A stretch of 64,000 nucleotides of DNA, from the NCBI RefSeq assembly GCF_030463565.1, contig NC_134652.1:19259397-19323396 (forward strand), written 5' to 3'. The notes below the pieces were generated by a model. It made no database searches. It was not told where the DNA came from and saw only the letters and a program-made list of their open reading frames with translations. The DNA comes from Pelecanus crispus. Lineage: Eukaryota > Chordata > Aves > Pelecaniformes > Pelecanidae. Of this stretch, positions 1-12,500 are shown in pieces (the stretch's first letter is position 1; each line of letters starts with the position of its first letter). The position numbers and the translations under genes were made by a program.

Positions 1-1559
1 CAGTGCTTTTTTTAGAACACTTTGGCCTCAGAGACATGATTTGAAACACATTTTGTACCATAATTTGAGAAAAAAATACGTAATTACTTATTCAGAAAAT
101 AACAGTCTTCACAAATAAAAACATTATGTATGGCTACTTAAAAATATTTTCAATTAACTTGTATGGTGTTTCTGAAGCAGCAAATTAGGAAGTACATTAT
201 CTCCTGGTACATATCCTGGCAACTACTGCATCAGTCTGAATAATTTGTATCAACCTACTATTTTGACATGCATTAGAATTTTATTGAGAAAACATTTTAT
301 TCTCCAATGGCCCCCAAAAAAGTTGATTTAACCTCAGCATGTGTCTTTTTTTTTTCTTTCCACAACAAATAGAAGGAACAGAGAAGCAAGTCCAGAAGGT
401 TTAGCTGGCATGATTAAACACATTTAACACAACATACTATTTTGTGCTGCCATTTGAGTTACTAGGCAATAAAATTGCATAACAGTGAAGGTTTTAAATA
501 GGAACCACTCAAAAACATTAGCAGAAACTCATAAAAGTCTCTACATAATGAGTTTTGTAGTCATTCCAGAATATGCAGGTTTTTCTGTGACTAGTAAGAG
601 TCTACAATGTCAGTGGGACTGATTAAGGGACTGTATGCCCCCTTTACAGGCATACGATGGTTTATGTAGAGTCTGGCCAAATTCTAAGCAGGTTAGGAGA
701 AGTTACTTTCTGTTTACTGGAGTTTCCAGATTTAAGTAAGTCTTTCCATATTTAATTTGTCTTTACTTTCCTATTTATTAACTGTTACTGCTGGAGAACA
801 GCTATTTAAACAAACAAGGAACTGATGGTATTTCAGATACACTCAGTCAAAACATGTAATGACTGCCCCAGGTGAAAACTAAATAAAAGGAGAAAGGTTG
901 TAATGTAAATAAGGTAGTAGTTATAAAAATGGTTACAAATTATGCATGAAATATGATTAAGAGATTGAAATTAAACCCTAAAATAAAACTGCACATGATA
1001 TTAAACAGGCTTACATTAGAGCATCTGTAGAAGAAATTACTGGAGATAAGGCTGTTTTGAATAGACTTTTAAATTAACTAATGCATTCTTAAATTTCCAG
1101 TAGAAATGTATTTGTCCACAGATAATAGCAGCCTTATCTAGAATTATGTTCTGTATAAACTCAACTGAAAGAGCAATGTGTCTTTGTGCCAGTCTAAAGA
1201 AAATTCACTGTATAGTAATTTTGTCCCAAACAGAACAAAGGAGCATATAGGAAGAATCTGGAAAAGCCTCTACTGAGTAAAGGCATCCTCAGAGACACCT
1301 CAGCAACAAAAAGAAGCTAATTTGAAGAACGACTCAGTATCTGGTGCTGTGATAACGGAGAAATCCCAGTATTTCACCATAATGGACCACCTGTGCCCCA
1401 TCTTCAAACTTGAAGAAAAATGAAGGATACAGCATCCATTGCTATCAAGTGAAATCTTCTTTTTCTTGCTTCTTCCCTGTTAATAACAAATACGTCTCAG
1501 TGAAAGCTTTCTTTACATTAAGGGAAAAATGCCTCACAAAAGCAATAGATAAAAGATAC
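1..1559 (-). other. FRA10AC1 intron 3 (partial)
   Basis: AT-rich non-coding sequence between exon 3 and the next exon outside the window. I looked on the minus strand for the next FRA10AC1 coding block and did not find it. No recognisable repeat was seen. Confidence 0.7.
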
Positions 1560-1652
1560 CTATCCCATTCTTCAGCTGCAAATTGTCTGTGAACGACACT
1601 GCCTTGTTTTGCTTTTTGGAATGGCTTTATCAGAAGGCCATCTTCCTTTACA
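1560..1652 (-). CDS. FRA10AC1: FRA10AC1 coding exon 3
   Basis: The acceptor CTACCTTTAG precedes the exon and the donor GTATCT follows it. Its 93 nt encode (S)[31 protein letters not shown]. This aligns with the human TVEDDLLLQKPFQKEKHGK, VAHKQVAAELLDR segment. The exon enters and leaves in phase 2. Confidence 0.92.
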
Positions 1653-4600
1653 CTAAAGGTAGGGAGGAAAAAGGAAGAAAAGTTAGTCAAGAACTTTTCA
1701 TAAGCAATAAAATTTCCATAAGCCAAACTTCACGCTAACTTGAGTAACAAAAACTGTTATATTGCTAGTTTCTACATGAACAAAACCCAACTTCAGAACC
1801 AACATCAGCTTAAACTTTACTTCATTTGCAGAACAAAATCAGAAAGGCATTTGCTTACAGTTAGCACTTAAAGAAAATAGCTTAAACCAGCAATTTGTAG
1901 TATTTATTTTTATCAATATTATCATTACAGAACCACAATGAAAAAATCCTGAAGATTCCTCAGCTTCACTCTACATTTAAAGCCCACTATAAATCTCAGC
2001 TACACAGCCAAGTAGGAGCAGGAAGGACAGTCGGTTCACTGAATAAGAGTGACTGCCTATGCCATCCTTTCATGCTAACGTCTCAACACCTCATTAAACA
2101 GCTCTGCCTCTCTTAGTGTAATCACAAGAATCACTTATTTGAAACTTAAGTACTGTGTTGTGAACCATACCTGTCAGTGGGCAGCTAGAAATATTTGCAG
2201 AATTCAACAAGGTAATACAAAGTTCAATATTAAGTGATACACTTTAGCTAGTAAAAGGTATATTTAGTTTCATTCCTCAGTAGAAGTGAAGAAAAGATTT
2301 TTTCCATAATTATCAGCTGGCAGAAAGAATGGAAGTCAGAAACCTGTAGAAAGCAAGCCAGGGAATTTATACTTCAAGCTATGGAATACAGAACTCAAGA
2401 AACTAAGGGTATCATTTGCTCAAAAGGACCTGTAGGCACACAATTCCTGTAAGGAGACTCCATAAAACAGCAATATGGAGAAAATTTAAGACTACTGTTT
2501 TCCTTAAAGTGACAATAAATATCATCATAGAGCAAGAAAAGAATATATACATATACAGTGAACCCACATAAAAGCCCTACTGGGAATCAGCAGGAGTCTG
2601 CCAGAACAAGGGTAATGATGATATTTTTGAAAGGCTCCTGATGGTTAGTTAATATTCCACCTATAAAGTGGAATGGTATAATGTGTAATGGCCTTTTAAA
2701 GAAAACAAAAACTGAACAAAATCAGTCACTGTTTTAATGGAGAACAGCTACATTTATAAAATAAATGGAACAGCACAATGCCTGCTATTATTCCAATGAT
2801 TAAAACATGAATTTTTTTTCCCAGAATGCAGTCAGACACTACAAAACCCATTCTTTCAATTTTACTACAAAGGAAAATATGCAAGAGTCCTAAGAAAGTT
2901 TCCAGAAAGCCTTCTTAAATAAAGTCCAACAACAGAGCAAGGGAGAGACAGGAAAAGGTAAGAAAAATATATGCATTATATAGGCAAAATGTTCAGTGTG
3001 GTGCAGAAAGTGTCAAAGGACTATGGTGCCAAAGCAAAATAAACACAGACATAAATAAAAACCTTAATAATATAATGGATCAAACTACAAAATTCAAGGT
3101 CACTTAACTGTGTGAACTGCTGAAAGAAATGGCAAAGATGATCTCAAATAAGAGATGTGCAGTTACATTTCAAGGATTGAGTACAACACAATTCACCAAT
3201 TCCCAGGTCTCTTTGCAAATTAAATAATAAAGAAGTAGCATCAATTCTTCACTTCCTCCAAGCAGGTGTTTTATATCTACAAAGCCTGCTGCCACTTGGC
3301 CTTTTTTGCCTTGTTCTCTTAACAGTTCCACGTGTCCTGATGGACCACAGTGAAGTGAACACCACAGCCAAACCCCAGCAGTTGATACTAATATTTGGAA
3401 AAATTAAACACTCTGCTCCGAGAACTGAGGGGCATATAGACACCAGATGGACATGGCAGAACGGATCTTCATCAGCTGCCCCTGGGAGATGACATGAGGC
3501 AAGCCTGACATGAGGAGACGCAGGAATCAAAGAGACCGATTTTTCAAAAACCATTTCAACACCAGACTTTACATAGCACAGCGTAATCTTCCATACACAG
3601 TTAGGCCATTTGCACAAAATACATAATGCAAAGTGTTAATTCTGTACATTACCTCTTAGTCTTTTGCACAGGCTTCTCTCCATTCTCCTCATCACTAAAA
3701 TCAGAATCATAGCCTCCATGGCCATGTGCCTGAAAGTAATAGACAACATAGTCAATATACCTGCTAATGTAATATACGTTATATTACATTATAATACAAA
3801 ATAATATAAATAGAAATCAGTACTGTCCATCATGCATAAGTAAAAGAGAGAAAGACAGAGAGCAAGCGAGTGCAAACTCTCACATATGTCTAAACCAAAC
3901 CAAATTCAACAGACAATGCAGAGCATATTCCAAGTAACACAGGGCAAAGAAAGACATCGTCAGTCTGTCAAAGATCACTTTATAAATAATTTATCTGCAG
4001 ATGTTCCCAGATTTAATCTTCACATAGATGCAGATAACCAAAAGTATGATAAACATCTTTGGTCTTTACTTTCAAACAATCTCCCTTATAGAAGAAAAAG
4101 GTGATTCTTTTCCCCAGGAGCTACGCTTTCAGAGGGCCGGAGGACAGCAACTGATGTACCCACATTACAAACAAACAAAGATGAGAACAAAAGTTTCTTG
4201 GGCTGTGGTACAGCATTTTAGATCATTAGATCTTACATTGGTAGCTGGAAAACTAATTGAAATGATAACTAAAATACAAAATAACAATATGTCTTCAAAA
4301 ATGTACCATCTAATCAGCACAACATTCCTACCATGAAATGAAATCTTCTTTTCTGCACATACTCTGGGACTACAATGTCAAATTAATGCATATAAGAAAA
4401 CCAAAATATCCCGTATCTTAATGCCTTAATCTTAATCAAACGATCAAGCACTGACTGATGCCCAGATCTGTGACCTCAATTTTTCAAGGCACAGTTACGT
4501 GTCCAATTCTTTCAGCAGAAGTAATGGCTTAAGTAGATCCCATCTTCTCTCCCTCACTCCTACTTTGGTACCTTCCAGTGCTCAGTTACAGTTGTGAAAC

Positions 4601-7600
4601 TACACATGAACCAGATCAAACAACTCACCCAAGTTACAAAGGATTCTATCCAAAAAAGACACCCAGATAAGCTTCCTGACAGTTCATCCAGAGCCCCCCA
4701 ACCAGCTACACCAGCCAGCTGGAGGGGCAGCACAGGAAGGAACAGCCAGAGCTGGGAACTGCGTAAACCAGCACTGACACCAATAAAAGCATTTACACAA
4801 CTAAGCTAAAAACAAGAGGGATGGGGAAAGGTTCTGCATGGGGAAAGGTTCGACACATACTTCTAAGTATCTTGGTAATTCAGACTGTGGATGAGAAAAG
4901 AAACTGGGTTAGAAAACCAGTGTATTTGATTCAGCGTTGCTGATTCCAACATTACCTACAATCATATTCCTCCTCAGACAAAAACCTGAGAAAAACAAAA
5001 TCTGCAAAAAAAGACACATCTCTTCAGGATGATTTTGATGAGGTGCCTTCTCTGGACGCAAATGCCTCCCAGAAACGTCATGCTGGAGAGTCAACCCTAT
5101 CCTCTACTGACATCAACAACTGGTCTGTATCATGCAGAGTATGTAAAACGCTATCTTCTCACACTGATGGTGAAGGATTGGGTTTTAAAATTTTTTTAAA
5201 ATTATTTTTATTAACAATAATCAAGCGTGCCTTTTTTCCTTTAATACTGTAATGTTCCTTCCACTCTTGAACTCTTCTGAAGACATAGCTCTCACATACG
5301 TATATATTTGAACAAAAGCAAATCAGAACTTTCTAATTTGCCTTTATGTTTTCTATTTCCTAGGAGACACAAAAATTATCAGTTACCAAAAAAAAAGTGC
5401 AGCAGATGCCTGCAGCATCTGGTGTAAGTGGGCCTTATGCGCTGGCAAAAGAGCAGCAACGGTGCAAAGTCCTCCCAGCACAGTCCCACAATAATCCACA
5501 GTTCAGATGCAGGTCTCCTAGCTGAGGTGGTTCTAAAAGCAAGCCTGTCAACTATTTTTATTAATGAAGCTTATGTGGTCTTTAAAAAAAGCTGAATACA
5601 TGATGAGCGTGAAGCCAATATATTTATACTTGGCCTCTAAATTCTAAAAATATCATGGCAATCCAGAAATGTTTAAATGGCAAAAGTAATGCTTCCCAGA
5701 TGAACACCGAGAGCTTCCTTCACACTCGAAAGGGGAGAAAGTGCAAGCCAACACAATGTGCGTGAAAGTCAACCTGTAGACATGGACATGCAAAATTGAC
5801 AAGACAATGTAAAATTACTACTTTAACTATTTGATAAGCCCTTTAATATAATCTTTGCTTTGATGGAATTTGTCAGAAGCTCAGAATTCTTTTAGTAAAC
5901 TAGTAAGGTAAATACCAAACGTTTTATCAAAATGTGAACTTAAAAGCTACGTAAATGGTACACTGTGCTTTGTCTGTTGAACTTTTTTTTCCCAAACAAC
6001 AAAACAAACTGAAACCACAAAACTAAAACAAGTACCAATATGCTTTGAGATACATTTAAATCACTGACATTTAAATAATCCTAACACAGAATCATAGAAT
6101 GCTTTGGGTTGGAAGGGACCTGTAGAGATCATCTAGCCCAACCCCCCTGCAGTGAGCAGGGACAGCTTTAACCAGATCAGGTTGCTCAGAGCCCCGTCCA
6201 ACCTGACCTGGAATGTTTCTAGGGATGGGGCCTCTACTACCGCTCTGGGCAACCTGTTCCAGTGCTTCACCACCCTCATTGTAAAAAATTTCTTCCTTAT
6301 ATCCAGTCTAAATCTATCCTGCTTTAGTTTAAAACCGTAACTCCTTGTCCTGTCACAACAGGCCTTGCTAAAAAGATTGTCCCCATCTTTCCTGTAGGCC
6401 CCCTTTAAGTACTGAAAGGCCGCAATAAGGTCTCCTCGCAGCCTCCTCTTCTCCAGGCTGAACAACCCCAACTCGCTCAGCCTGGCCTCGTAGGAGAGGT
6501 GGTCCAGCCCTCAGATCATTTTTGGGGCCCTCCTCTGGACCCGCTCCAGCAGTTCCATGTCCTTCTTGTGCTGATGGCTCCAGAGCTGGACGCAGGGCTC
6601 CAGGTGGGGTCTCACCAGAGCAGAGCAGAGGGGCAGAATCACCTCCCTCGACCTGCTGGCCACGCTGCTTTTGATGCAGCCCAGGATTCAGTTGGCTTTC
6701 TGCACTGTAAGCTCACGTTGTTGGCCCATTGTCCTGGTTTTGGCTGGGATAGAGTTAATTTTCTTCCTAGTAGCTGGCATAGTGCTGTTCTTTGGATTTA
6801 GTATGAGAATAATGCTGATAACACGCTGATGTTTTAGTTGTTGCTAAGTACTGCTTATGCTGGTCAAGGACTTTTCAGCTTCCCATGCTCTGCCAGGTGC
6901 ACAAGAAGCTGGGAGTGGGCACAGCCAGGACAGCGGACCCAAACTGCCCAAAGGGCTATTCCATACCATATGACATCATGCTCAGTATAGAAACTGGGGG
7001 GGGGTTGGCCGGGGAGCAGCGATCGCTGCTCGGGAACTGTCTGGGTATCAATCAGCAGGTGGTGAGCAATTGCATTGTGCATCACTTGCTTTGTATATTA
7101 TTATTACTATTATTATTATATTGTTATTATTATTATTTTACTTTATTTTATTTCAATTATTAAACTGTTCTTATCTCAACCCAGGAGTGTTTCTCACTCT
7201 TACTCCTCCGATTCTCTCCCCCATCCCATCGGGGTAGGGGGAGTGAGCGAGTGGCTGCATGGTGCTTAGTTGCTGGCTGGGGCTAAACCACGACACCCAT
7301 GTCCAGCTTTTCATCCACCAGTACCCCCAAGTCCTTCTCCGCAGGGCTGCTCTCAATCCCTTCATCCCCCAGCCTGTATTGATATTGGGGGTTGCCCCGT
7401 CCCAGGTGCAGGACCTTGCGCTTGGCCTTGTCGAACCTCACGATGTTCACCCAGGCCCACCTCTCCAGCTTGTCCAGGTCCCTTTGGATGACATCTCATC
7501 CTTCTGGCATGTCAACTGTACCACTCAGCTTGGTGTCATTTGCAAACTTGCTGAGGGTGCGCTCAACCCCACTGTCTTGGATTAGTCCCACATCTTGGAT

Positions 7601-8824
7601 TAATTGACAGCGAAGCAACTGGAGACAGAACCAAGCCCACAAACTTAGGGCTCCCAAAAACCACCAACTTAAACACAGTAAATGTATGAACACTGTACGC
7701 AACTGACAGCAGGTAGAGGAGATGTCAACTGTTGATGTCAATACAGAACACTGTGGACTCCCCAGCACTGCATTTACAGGAGCTATGTGCATCCAGAAAA
7801 GGCATCTCCTTTAACCCTCTCCACGGGGGTAAACACACACTAGTGAAATGGACACATCATAGTTCATGTTGATTCCTGATCACAACATGCAGCTGAACAG
7901 AAAAAGGCAGAAAAAAAAAAAAAAAGGCAAAACACAAAATCCCAACTTGTGGCTCCTAACCTCAGCCCTAACCTTGCTACCCCCCTCACAGGCGTCACCC
8001 CGTGCTTCCCTTTATCTGCCCAGCACACAGGTCTGTGCTCATCTCTGCTCACAGCCCAGCTGTGGCCTAAAACAGACCCGAGTGCTCACTTTGGTACAAA
8101 CAAACTACTCCGGGAGAGTCTGAGGGGAGCATGGGACCTGGAACGGGGCCTGAGGAGCCCCCCGGCTGCAAAAAGTGTGCCACGCAGGGGTCAGCAGCTT
8201 CACTGCAAAACGCTCTTCCCACCTTGACGCTCTCTTGGAGGCTTTGCAACCCCCACCCGGGGGAAAAAGCCTGAGAATAAGTACAATTAGCTTCAAACCC
8301 ACTCTTCCTTGTAAAACCAATTACGAGGAGTCTTTGCATACACTGTACAGCGAACACCCCTAACAAAGAGAAAAGACACCCACAAAGTACTGGCCCTTTA
8401 TTAAAGTTCTGCAACTGTAAAAGGAGAAGCAGGAGTAAAAGGTAGGTAACAGCAGACCACGACAGCGAGGATTAGAGCTTTGTGGGGCTCCACGGAGCAA
8501 AATCGCACCGAAAACCGGCCCGCGTGGGCCCGACACGGCTTCCGGAGCCGTTCTCACGCCCCGCAAGCCGCCCAGCCCTCCCCGGCCGGCTGCGCGGCCC
8601 GCCAGCCCCGTCCCGCCGCCACCGCAGCGGCCCGCGGGGCACAGGCCGCGGCCCCCCGGCTGCCCGCCCGCCCGCCGCCCGCGGAGCGCGGCTCGGCCCT
8701 TTCCGCCGCCATGGAGGCCGCGGCCGAGGCCTGTCCGCCGCGCCGCCGCCGGGCCCCCTCCCTCCGTCCCTCCCTCCCGGGCCCCACTCACGGCCGCGGA
8801 GAGGCGCAGCTGGTTGGGCACCAT
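1560..8824 (-). CDS. FRA10AC1: FRA10AC1, 5' part (exons 1-3), runs off left edge
   Basis: Spliced coding sequence read right to left: exon 1 8824-8792, exon 2 3729-3653, exon 3 1652-1560. The joined product begins [11 protein letters not shown], then [15 protein letters not shown], then [18 protein letters not shown] and ends at AAEEWDR. This matches the N-terminus of human FRA10AC1 as I recall it ([15 protein letters not shown], and further on LLLQKPFQKEKHG). All junctions are GT-AG and phases agree (0, then 2). FRA10AC1 is a nuclear protein of about 315 residues in human, named for the folate-sensitive fragile site FRA10A in its 5' region. The following exons, starting with the EEARNRR-like block, are not in bases 1-1559, so the gene continues beyond the window. 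Exon 1 lies in a CpG island. The human initiator Met position is Ala here, so the start is placed in exon 1. The gene identity is firm; the start is inferred. Confidence 0.9.
1653..3652 (-). other. FRA10AC1 intron 2
   Basis: About 2.0 kb of AT-rich intron bounded by GTAATG at the exon 2 side and CTACCTTTAG at the exon 3 side. It holds only short chance reading frames and no repeat that I recognise. Confidence 0.8.
3653..3729 (-). CDS. FRA10AC1: FRA10AC1 coding exon 2
   Basis: The acceptor TTACTTTCAG precedes the exon and the donor GTAATG follows it. Its 77 nt encode [20 protein letters not shown] and then VQKTK, with the last two bases completing a Ser codon in exon 3. The glycine/histidine start and the acidic DSDFSDEE block are the FRA10AC1 N-terminal signature. 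Confidence 0.92.
6725..6729. repeat. Target-site duplication, left (CCCAT)
   Basis: This 5-bp CCCAT immediately precedes the LTR's TGT terminus and is identical to bases 7296-7300. Confidence 0.9.
6730..7295 (+). mobile_element. Solo LTR of an endogenous retrovirus, inserted in CR1
   Basis: The 566-bp element starts TGTCCTGGTTTTGGCTGGG and ends GGCTAAACCACGACA, with the canonical TG...CA termini. It is flanked on both sides by the 5-bp duplication CCCAT. It contains an AT-rich ATT-repeat stretch at 7097-7160 and an ATTAAA poly(A)-signal-like motif near 7159, which supports plus orientation. No internal viral gene sequence is present, so the provirus has been reduced to one LTR. The 5-bp duplication fits ERVL-like avian elements, but the family name is from memory. 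Confidence 0.92.
7296..7300. repeat. Target-site duplication, right (CCCAT)
   Basis: This 5-bp CCCAT immediately follows the LTR's ACA terminus. CR1 homology resumes directly after it (GTCCAGCTTTTCATCC). Confidence 0.9.
8792..8824 (-). CDS. FRA10AC1: FRA10AC1 coding exon 1
   Basis: Eleven codons, [11 protein letters not shown], start in a strong Kozak context (CCGCCATGG) and are followed by the donor GTGAGT. The exon ends in phase 0, which fits the exon 2 acceptor. The 5' untranslated part of this exon extends to the right into the CpG island, but its start cannot be set from sequence. Confidence 0.7.
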
Positions 8825-9059
8825 GGCGGCGGCGCGGCCCGCCCGCCCGGCGGGGGCAGCTGGCTGGCGACGCGGGCGAGGGCCGCCTCCGCCGCCCGGC
8901 GCTGCTCGCCGGCCGCGGCGCTGCGGCCGCGGGCCCCTCCCGGAAACCGGGGGCAGAGGCGGAGCAGGGCCGCGCCGGCGCTGCCTCCCTCCGCGGCGGG
9001 CGGGCGGCGCGGCGCAGGGCAGAGGGGCGCGGGGAGCCGGCGGAGCGCGGCGGGCGGGG

Positions 9060-9117
9060 GAGGGCGAGGGCGAGGGCGAGGGCGAGCCGCGCCGGCAGGG
9101 GAGGGGAGGGGAGGGGA
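9060..9117. repeat. Short GAGGGC and GGGGA tandem repeats
   Basis: About four GAGGGC units at 9060-9085 are followed by GGGGA units at 9098-9117, inside the FRA10AC1 CpG island. This is purine-rich G-tract DNA. Confidence 0.85.
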
Positions 9118-9580
9118 AAGCCGCTCATCATGTTTAGGGGCGAGGGGAGCCTCCCTGCCCGGGAACCCGGTGCGCGGCCCCGGCTGCGGCGGTCTCCGCC
9201 TCTGGGAAGGTAGGACTCGGCCGCAGTGGTTCCCGGAGAGGCCGTAGCGCGCCCCTCTCCCCCGCGGCGCCCCCGCCCCACCCCCGGCGCTGTCGGGGAG
9301 GGAATCCCCGCCGGGGGAGCCGAGCGGGGGGGGCCGCAGCGGCTCGGCCCCGGCTGCGGGCGGCGGGGCCCGGCGGAAAGAGTCCCTCGGGGGGGGGGGG
9401 GGCGCGGGGAGGCGGGGGTCGCTCTGGAGGAGGCCCCTCAGGGAGGAAGGGCCCTGGAGGGGGCTCCTGGGCGCGCAGGAGCTGCCAGACGGCCCCGGGG
9501 CCGGGCTCCGTCGGTAGGTGTGCGCGCTGCCCTCGCCGCGGCACAGAGCTCGTTCGCAGCCGTATTAACGCCCTGGCAGC

Positions 9581-12500
9581 CTCGGCAAGGTAATGCGCAA
9601 CCTTGATTTCCACATGTTTTAGCGGTTTCTCTTGTTTGCAATCGCATCTCGCGGTCAGAAGGAGGAAAGGCAATATGTGACCCGGTTTCTCTGTGAGGAC
9701 CAACGGCAACTGGGCGACCCGGTTTGGGAGCCTGTGGGTTGCCTCAGAGAAAGGAGCTTTGTGAACTAAAGCTGTTTTCTCATAAGCGAGCTGGGAAATA
9801 GCGATCTTCAGCATTAAGTCATCAGATACAGCAAGTAGCTGTCAAGGAGTTGATAATTGTTTCCCATCAAACATTAGGGCGCACAATACCTGAACCAGCA
9901 TTTTGCCTGCCGAGGTCTGAAATGCTTTAATCCATCACAGATTTTTTTCTCCTGGACTGTATCAGAGTTTCCAGCCGTGTTATTGATTCCTGGAGTCTTA
10001 AACCGCAGATACACTTAATAGAGGGAAATTTTCAAAATTGAAATACTGCTACTGTCATTGTAATATATGAGTTGTAAAATACAAGTTGTAGCTAGTTGCT
10101 GTCATGCAGTAAGGCAATCGCACGCCATAGTTGCCAGTGTACCCCCCTTACCTTGGCTACTGAATCTGAGTTTTAAAAGCAAAGTATTTTTTCTCCTGAC
10201 CTAGTATTGGTGTCACTCATTATGTTGTTATCACTCTGAATGGATGCAAAGGTGATGCTGAAGTGTCCCGTGGAAAGGAACTGAGTGGCAGTATGTTTAT
10301 TTAAGTGTATGCAGTATTCTGCTGAAGTCCTACTGAATGTGGCCTGTTTCCTCTAAAGGGCAGAGACTCTGCTGCAAAAATGGAATTATCCTAATTAATA
10401 ATTTAAATATCTCAAAATAAATAATGTATATCCACGAAGCTGTAATAGCAGGCATCTTTTTGTTCCTCTCTTACGGAAATGACAGACTGCTTTATTGTGA
10501 ATGAATCCTGACATGGTTCTGGAAACTGGGCCAACATATCATTGATTATGCACTTTGAAGAAAAGTGGGAAAGGTAGAGGGAAGATTTGCAATTCTTGAA
10601 TCTCTTGGCATTGTGCTGTGGCCACAAAAGCCTGCATATAGAAAAAATAAAGTTTCTGGGACAGAGGAAAATTCTGCAGTGAGTCCAGCTATAGCAACTG
10701 TTGTAGATGCTGAAGTTATTTCATAAACAGCTTTTCTGAGAATAGCAGCTAGCTAATTTCATCTTACTATGTTATGCTTGTCTGATGTCTGACTGAGTTG
10801 CTTTCAAACATCACCTGGCTGCTTTTTATATGCGGGCTACAGTAAGCTATAGCTAGGGAAGTGGATCAGAAATGGCCTCCTAATTAAATTCGAAGTTGAA
10901 ACTGGACTTGTTCTTTGCCCTTGGTATATGGATTATAGCTTGTTCCTGTGGGAGTATCTCCATAGTTTAAATCTAGCATCAATATGCTTTATCACCAAAA
11001 AGGACTTCTCTCTGATCAGAGTCCCACAGGACTGAATGATACAGCAAAAAGAAGAGGTGGGCATAACTCTTTGCAGGGCGGGAGGCACTACAGTTTTAAG
11101 TTGGATTTCAATGGTTGTATAACCAAACCTTAGGAGCACAGTTTTCTGTTAGAGGTAAATCAATCTATGGGTTAGCTGCTGCTGAAGAGAGCATTCCTCT
11201 TGTTGAACTGGCACTAGTGCTCATCTGACCACTTCTGCTGAACTGCAGTATTTAATTTTCTGCCAGTCTAGCTCCTCTGACTATCCTGCTGTGGTGTCTG
11301 ATGAGTAACCGTGCTGGTGCGAAAAAAGGTTAAGGATGGAGGGATGGGACAGGAGGGGTGGGGGAGGTGAGAAACAAGGGTGGCCTTTTCAGCAGCAGCT
11401 AATTAGATCAGCTTAGCAGTAATGTGAAACTATACTCTTAAATTACAGTAGCCCTGAACTTCGTGGTCCACAAAGGAGATAACATCACTGTAGTTCTTAC
11501 TTGACTTCTGCCCTAAATCTAGAAATGGGCTAAGTATGAGACCTTGTGTATCCAGAAAGCTGAAGTCAGACATGATTTTTAAAACCTTCAAGTAAATGTT
11601 TTCTCTCTCAAGTTTTCTTTACTCAGCTTTAATCACTCATTTTTCTGATGACTCAGTGTAACAATTCCATAGAAGGTTTTGGGAAGAGGAAATGGGAATT
11701 TCTTTCCCCAAAAAATTCTTCCCAGGGATATTCTTAATAATACAAGGCAATGTCTATGATTCTGAGATAATCCCAAGAGTTCATCAGCTTCTCTGTATTT
11801 ACATTCATACAGTCTTTCTTCCAGTCACTTACGTAATCTCAGATCATATTAGGTAGACCATGGAGATAGCCTTAGTATGCAAAAAATTAAAATAGACAGA
11901 AGTTATTTGACTGAATTTGCCACTTCTCAGTCATCCACATTCATTAAACAGGTGGTAAAACTGTTGCTGACATCAAGAGGTTTATGAATACATGTTGACT
12001 CATGTAATTTGTACCAAGGAGTAAAAGGTGCACTTTAACATCTGGGATGTCAGGACAGACCTCTGGCCACCTTATTATTTGGGGGTAGCATTATGTTTAA
12101 GTAACCTGTTCATTTATTTATTTAATTCGGCCATATTTTTACAGGGGGTACTTTTATCAATGTGTACGTACCCAAAGAAGGTAATAAATCATGGAGATGC
12201 AGAATTCAAAGAATCAGACCGGACATACTTACTGAGCTGTTCCTAAAAGCTTCCAGTATAGATTTCACAGCATAAATAGCTTAATCTATTAACCTTGTAG
12301 GTATGTAGGGGTTTTTTCCTAATATCTAAGATAAATCTCCATTGTTGCTACTTGAGATAGTTTCTTAACGACCTACACTAGTTGGTACAGAAAGCAAGAA
12401 CTGATTATCATTTGAATAACAAATCTTTAAACACTGAAAGATGTATATGCCTACAGTCTTCCCTTTTTGAAGCTAAAAAAATGTAAATACTTCAACCTTT

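Larger units (their letters stand above)
6087..7585 (-). mobile_element. CR1 LINE copy, minus strand, interrupted by solo LTR
   Basis: Read on the minus strand this is the 3' part of a CR1 non-LTR retrotransposon. It has recognisable C-terminal reverse-transcriptase/ORF2 sequence, for example [20 protein letters not shown] and [17 protein letters not shown], and ends at 6087 in the CR1 3' tail (GAATCATAGAATG on the plus strand). The upstream part at about 7500-7570 reads [10 protein letters not shown], so the catalytic FADD box is FAND. The copy is 5'-truncated and disrupted, hence not active. Bases 6730-7295 are a later insertion, leaving CR1 sequence on both sides in matching order. Confidence 0.93.
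3730..8791 (-). other. FRA10AC1 intron 1
   Basis: About 5.1 kb of intron. It contains the minus-strand CR1 copy at 6087-7585 split by a solo LTR, listed separately. The rest is AT-rich, with a short direct repeat of a 17-bp unit (ATGGGGAAAGGTTC core) at 4819-4855 and a small A-tract at about 7910-7925. No further coding signal was seen. Confidence 0.75.
8480..9580 (-). promoter_or_regulatory. CpG-island promoter of FRA10AC1
   Basis: An abrupt 1.1-kb GC- and CpG-dense block surrounds FRA10AC1 exon 1. It includes G/C-box-like runs, a (GAGGGC)n stretch at 9060-9085, GGGGA repeats at 9098-9117 and a run of 14 G at 9389-9402. No TATA box is evident. Long reading frames here on both strands are a by-product of the base composition. 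Confidence 0.8.

Noticed and set aside
1410-1592. Plus-strand 60-codon frame over FRA10AC1 exon 3
   Set aside because: Antisense shadow of the exon on the minus strand.
8360-9814. Long Pro/Arg/Ala/Gly frames around the FRA10AC1 promoter
   Set aside because: CpG-island composition suppresses stop codons on both strands. Only the 11-codon FRA10AC1 exon 1 has splice and homology support.
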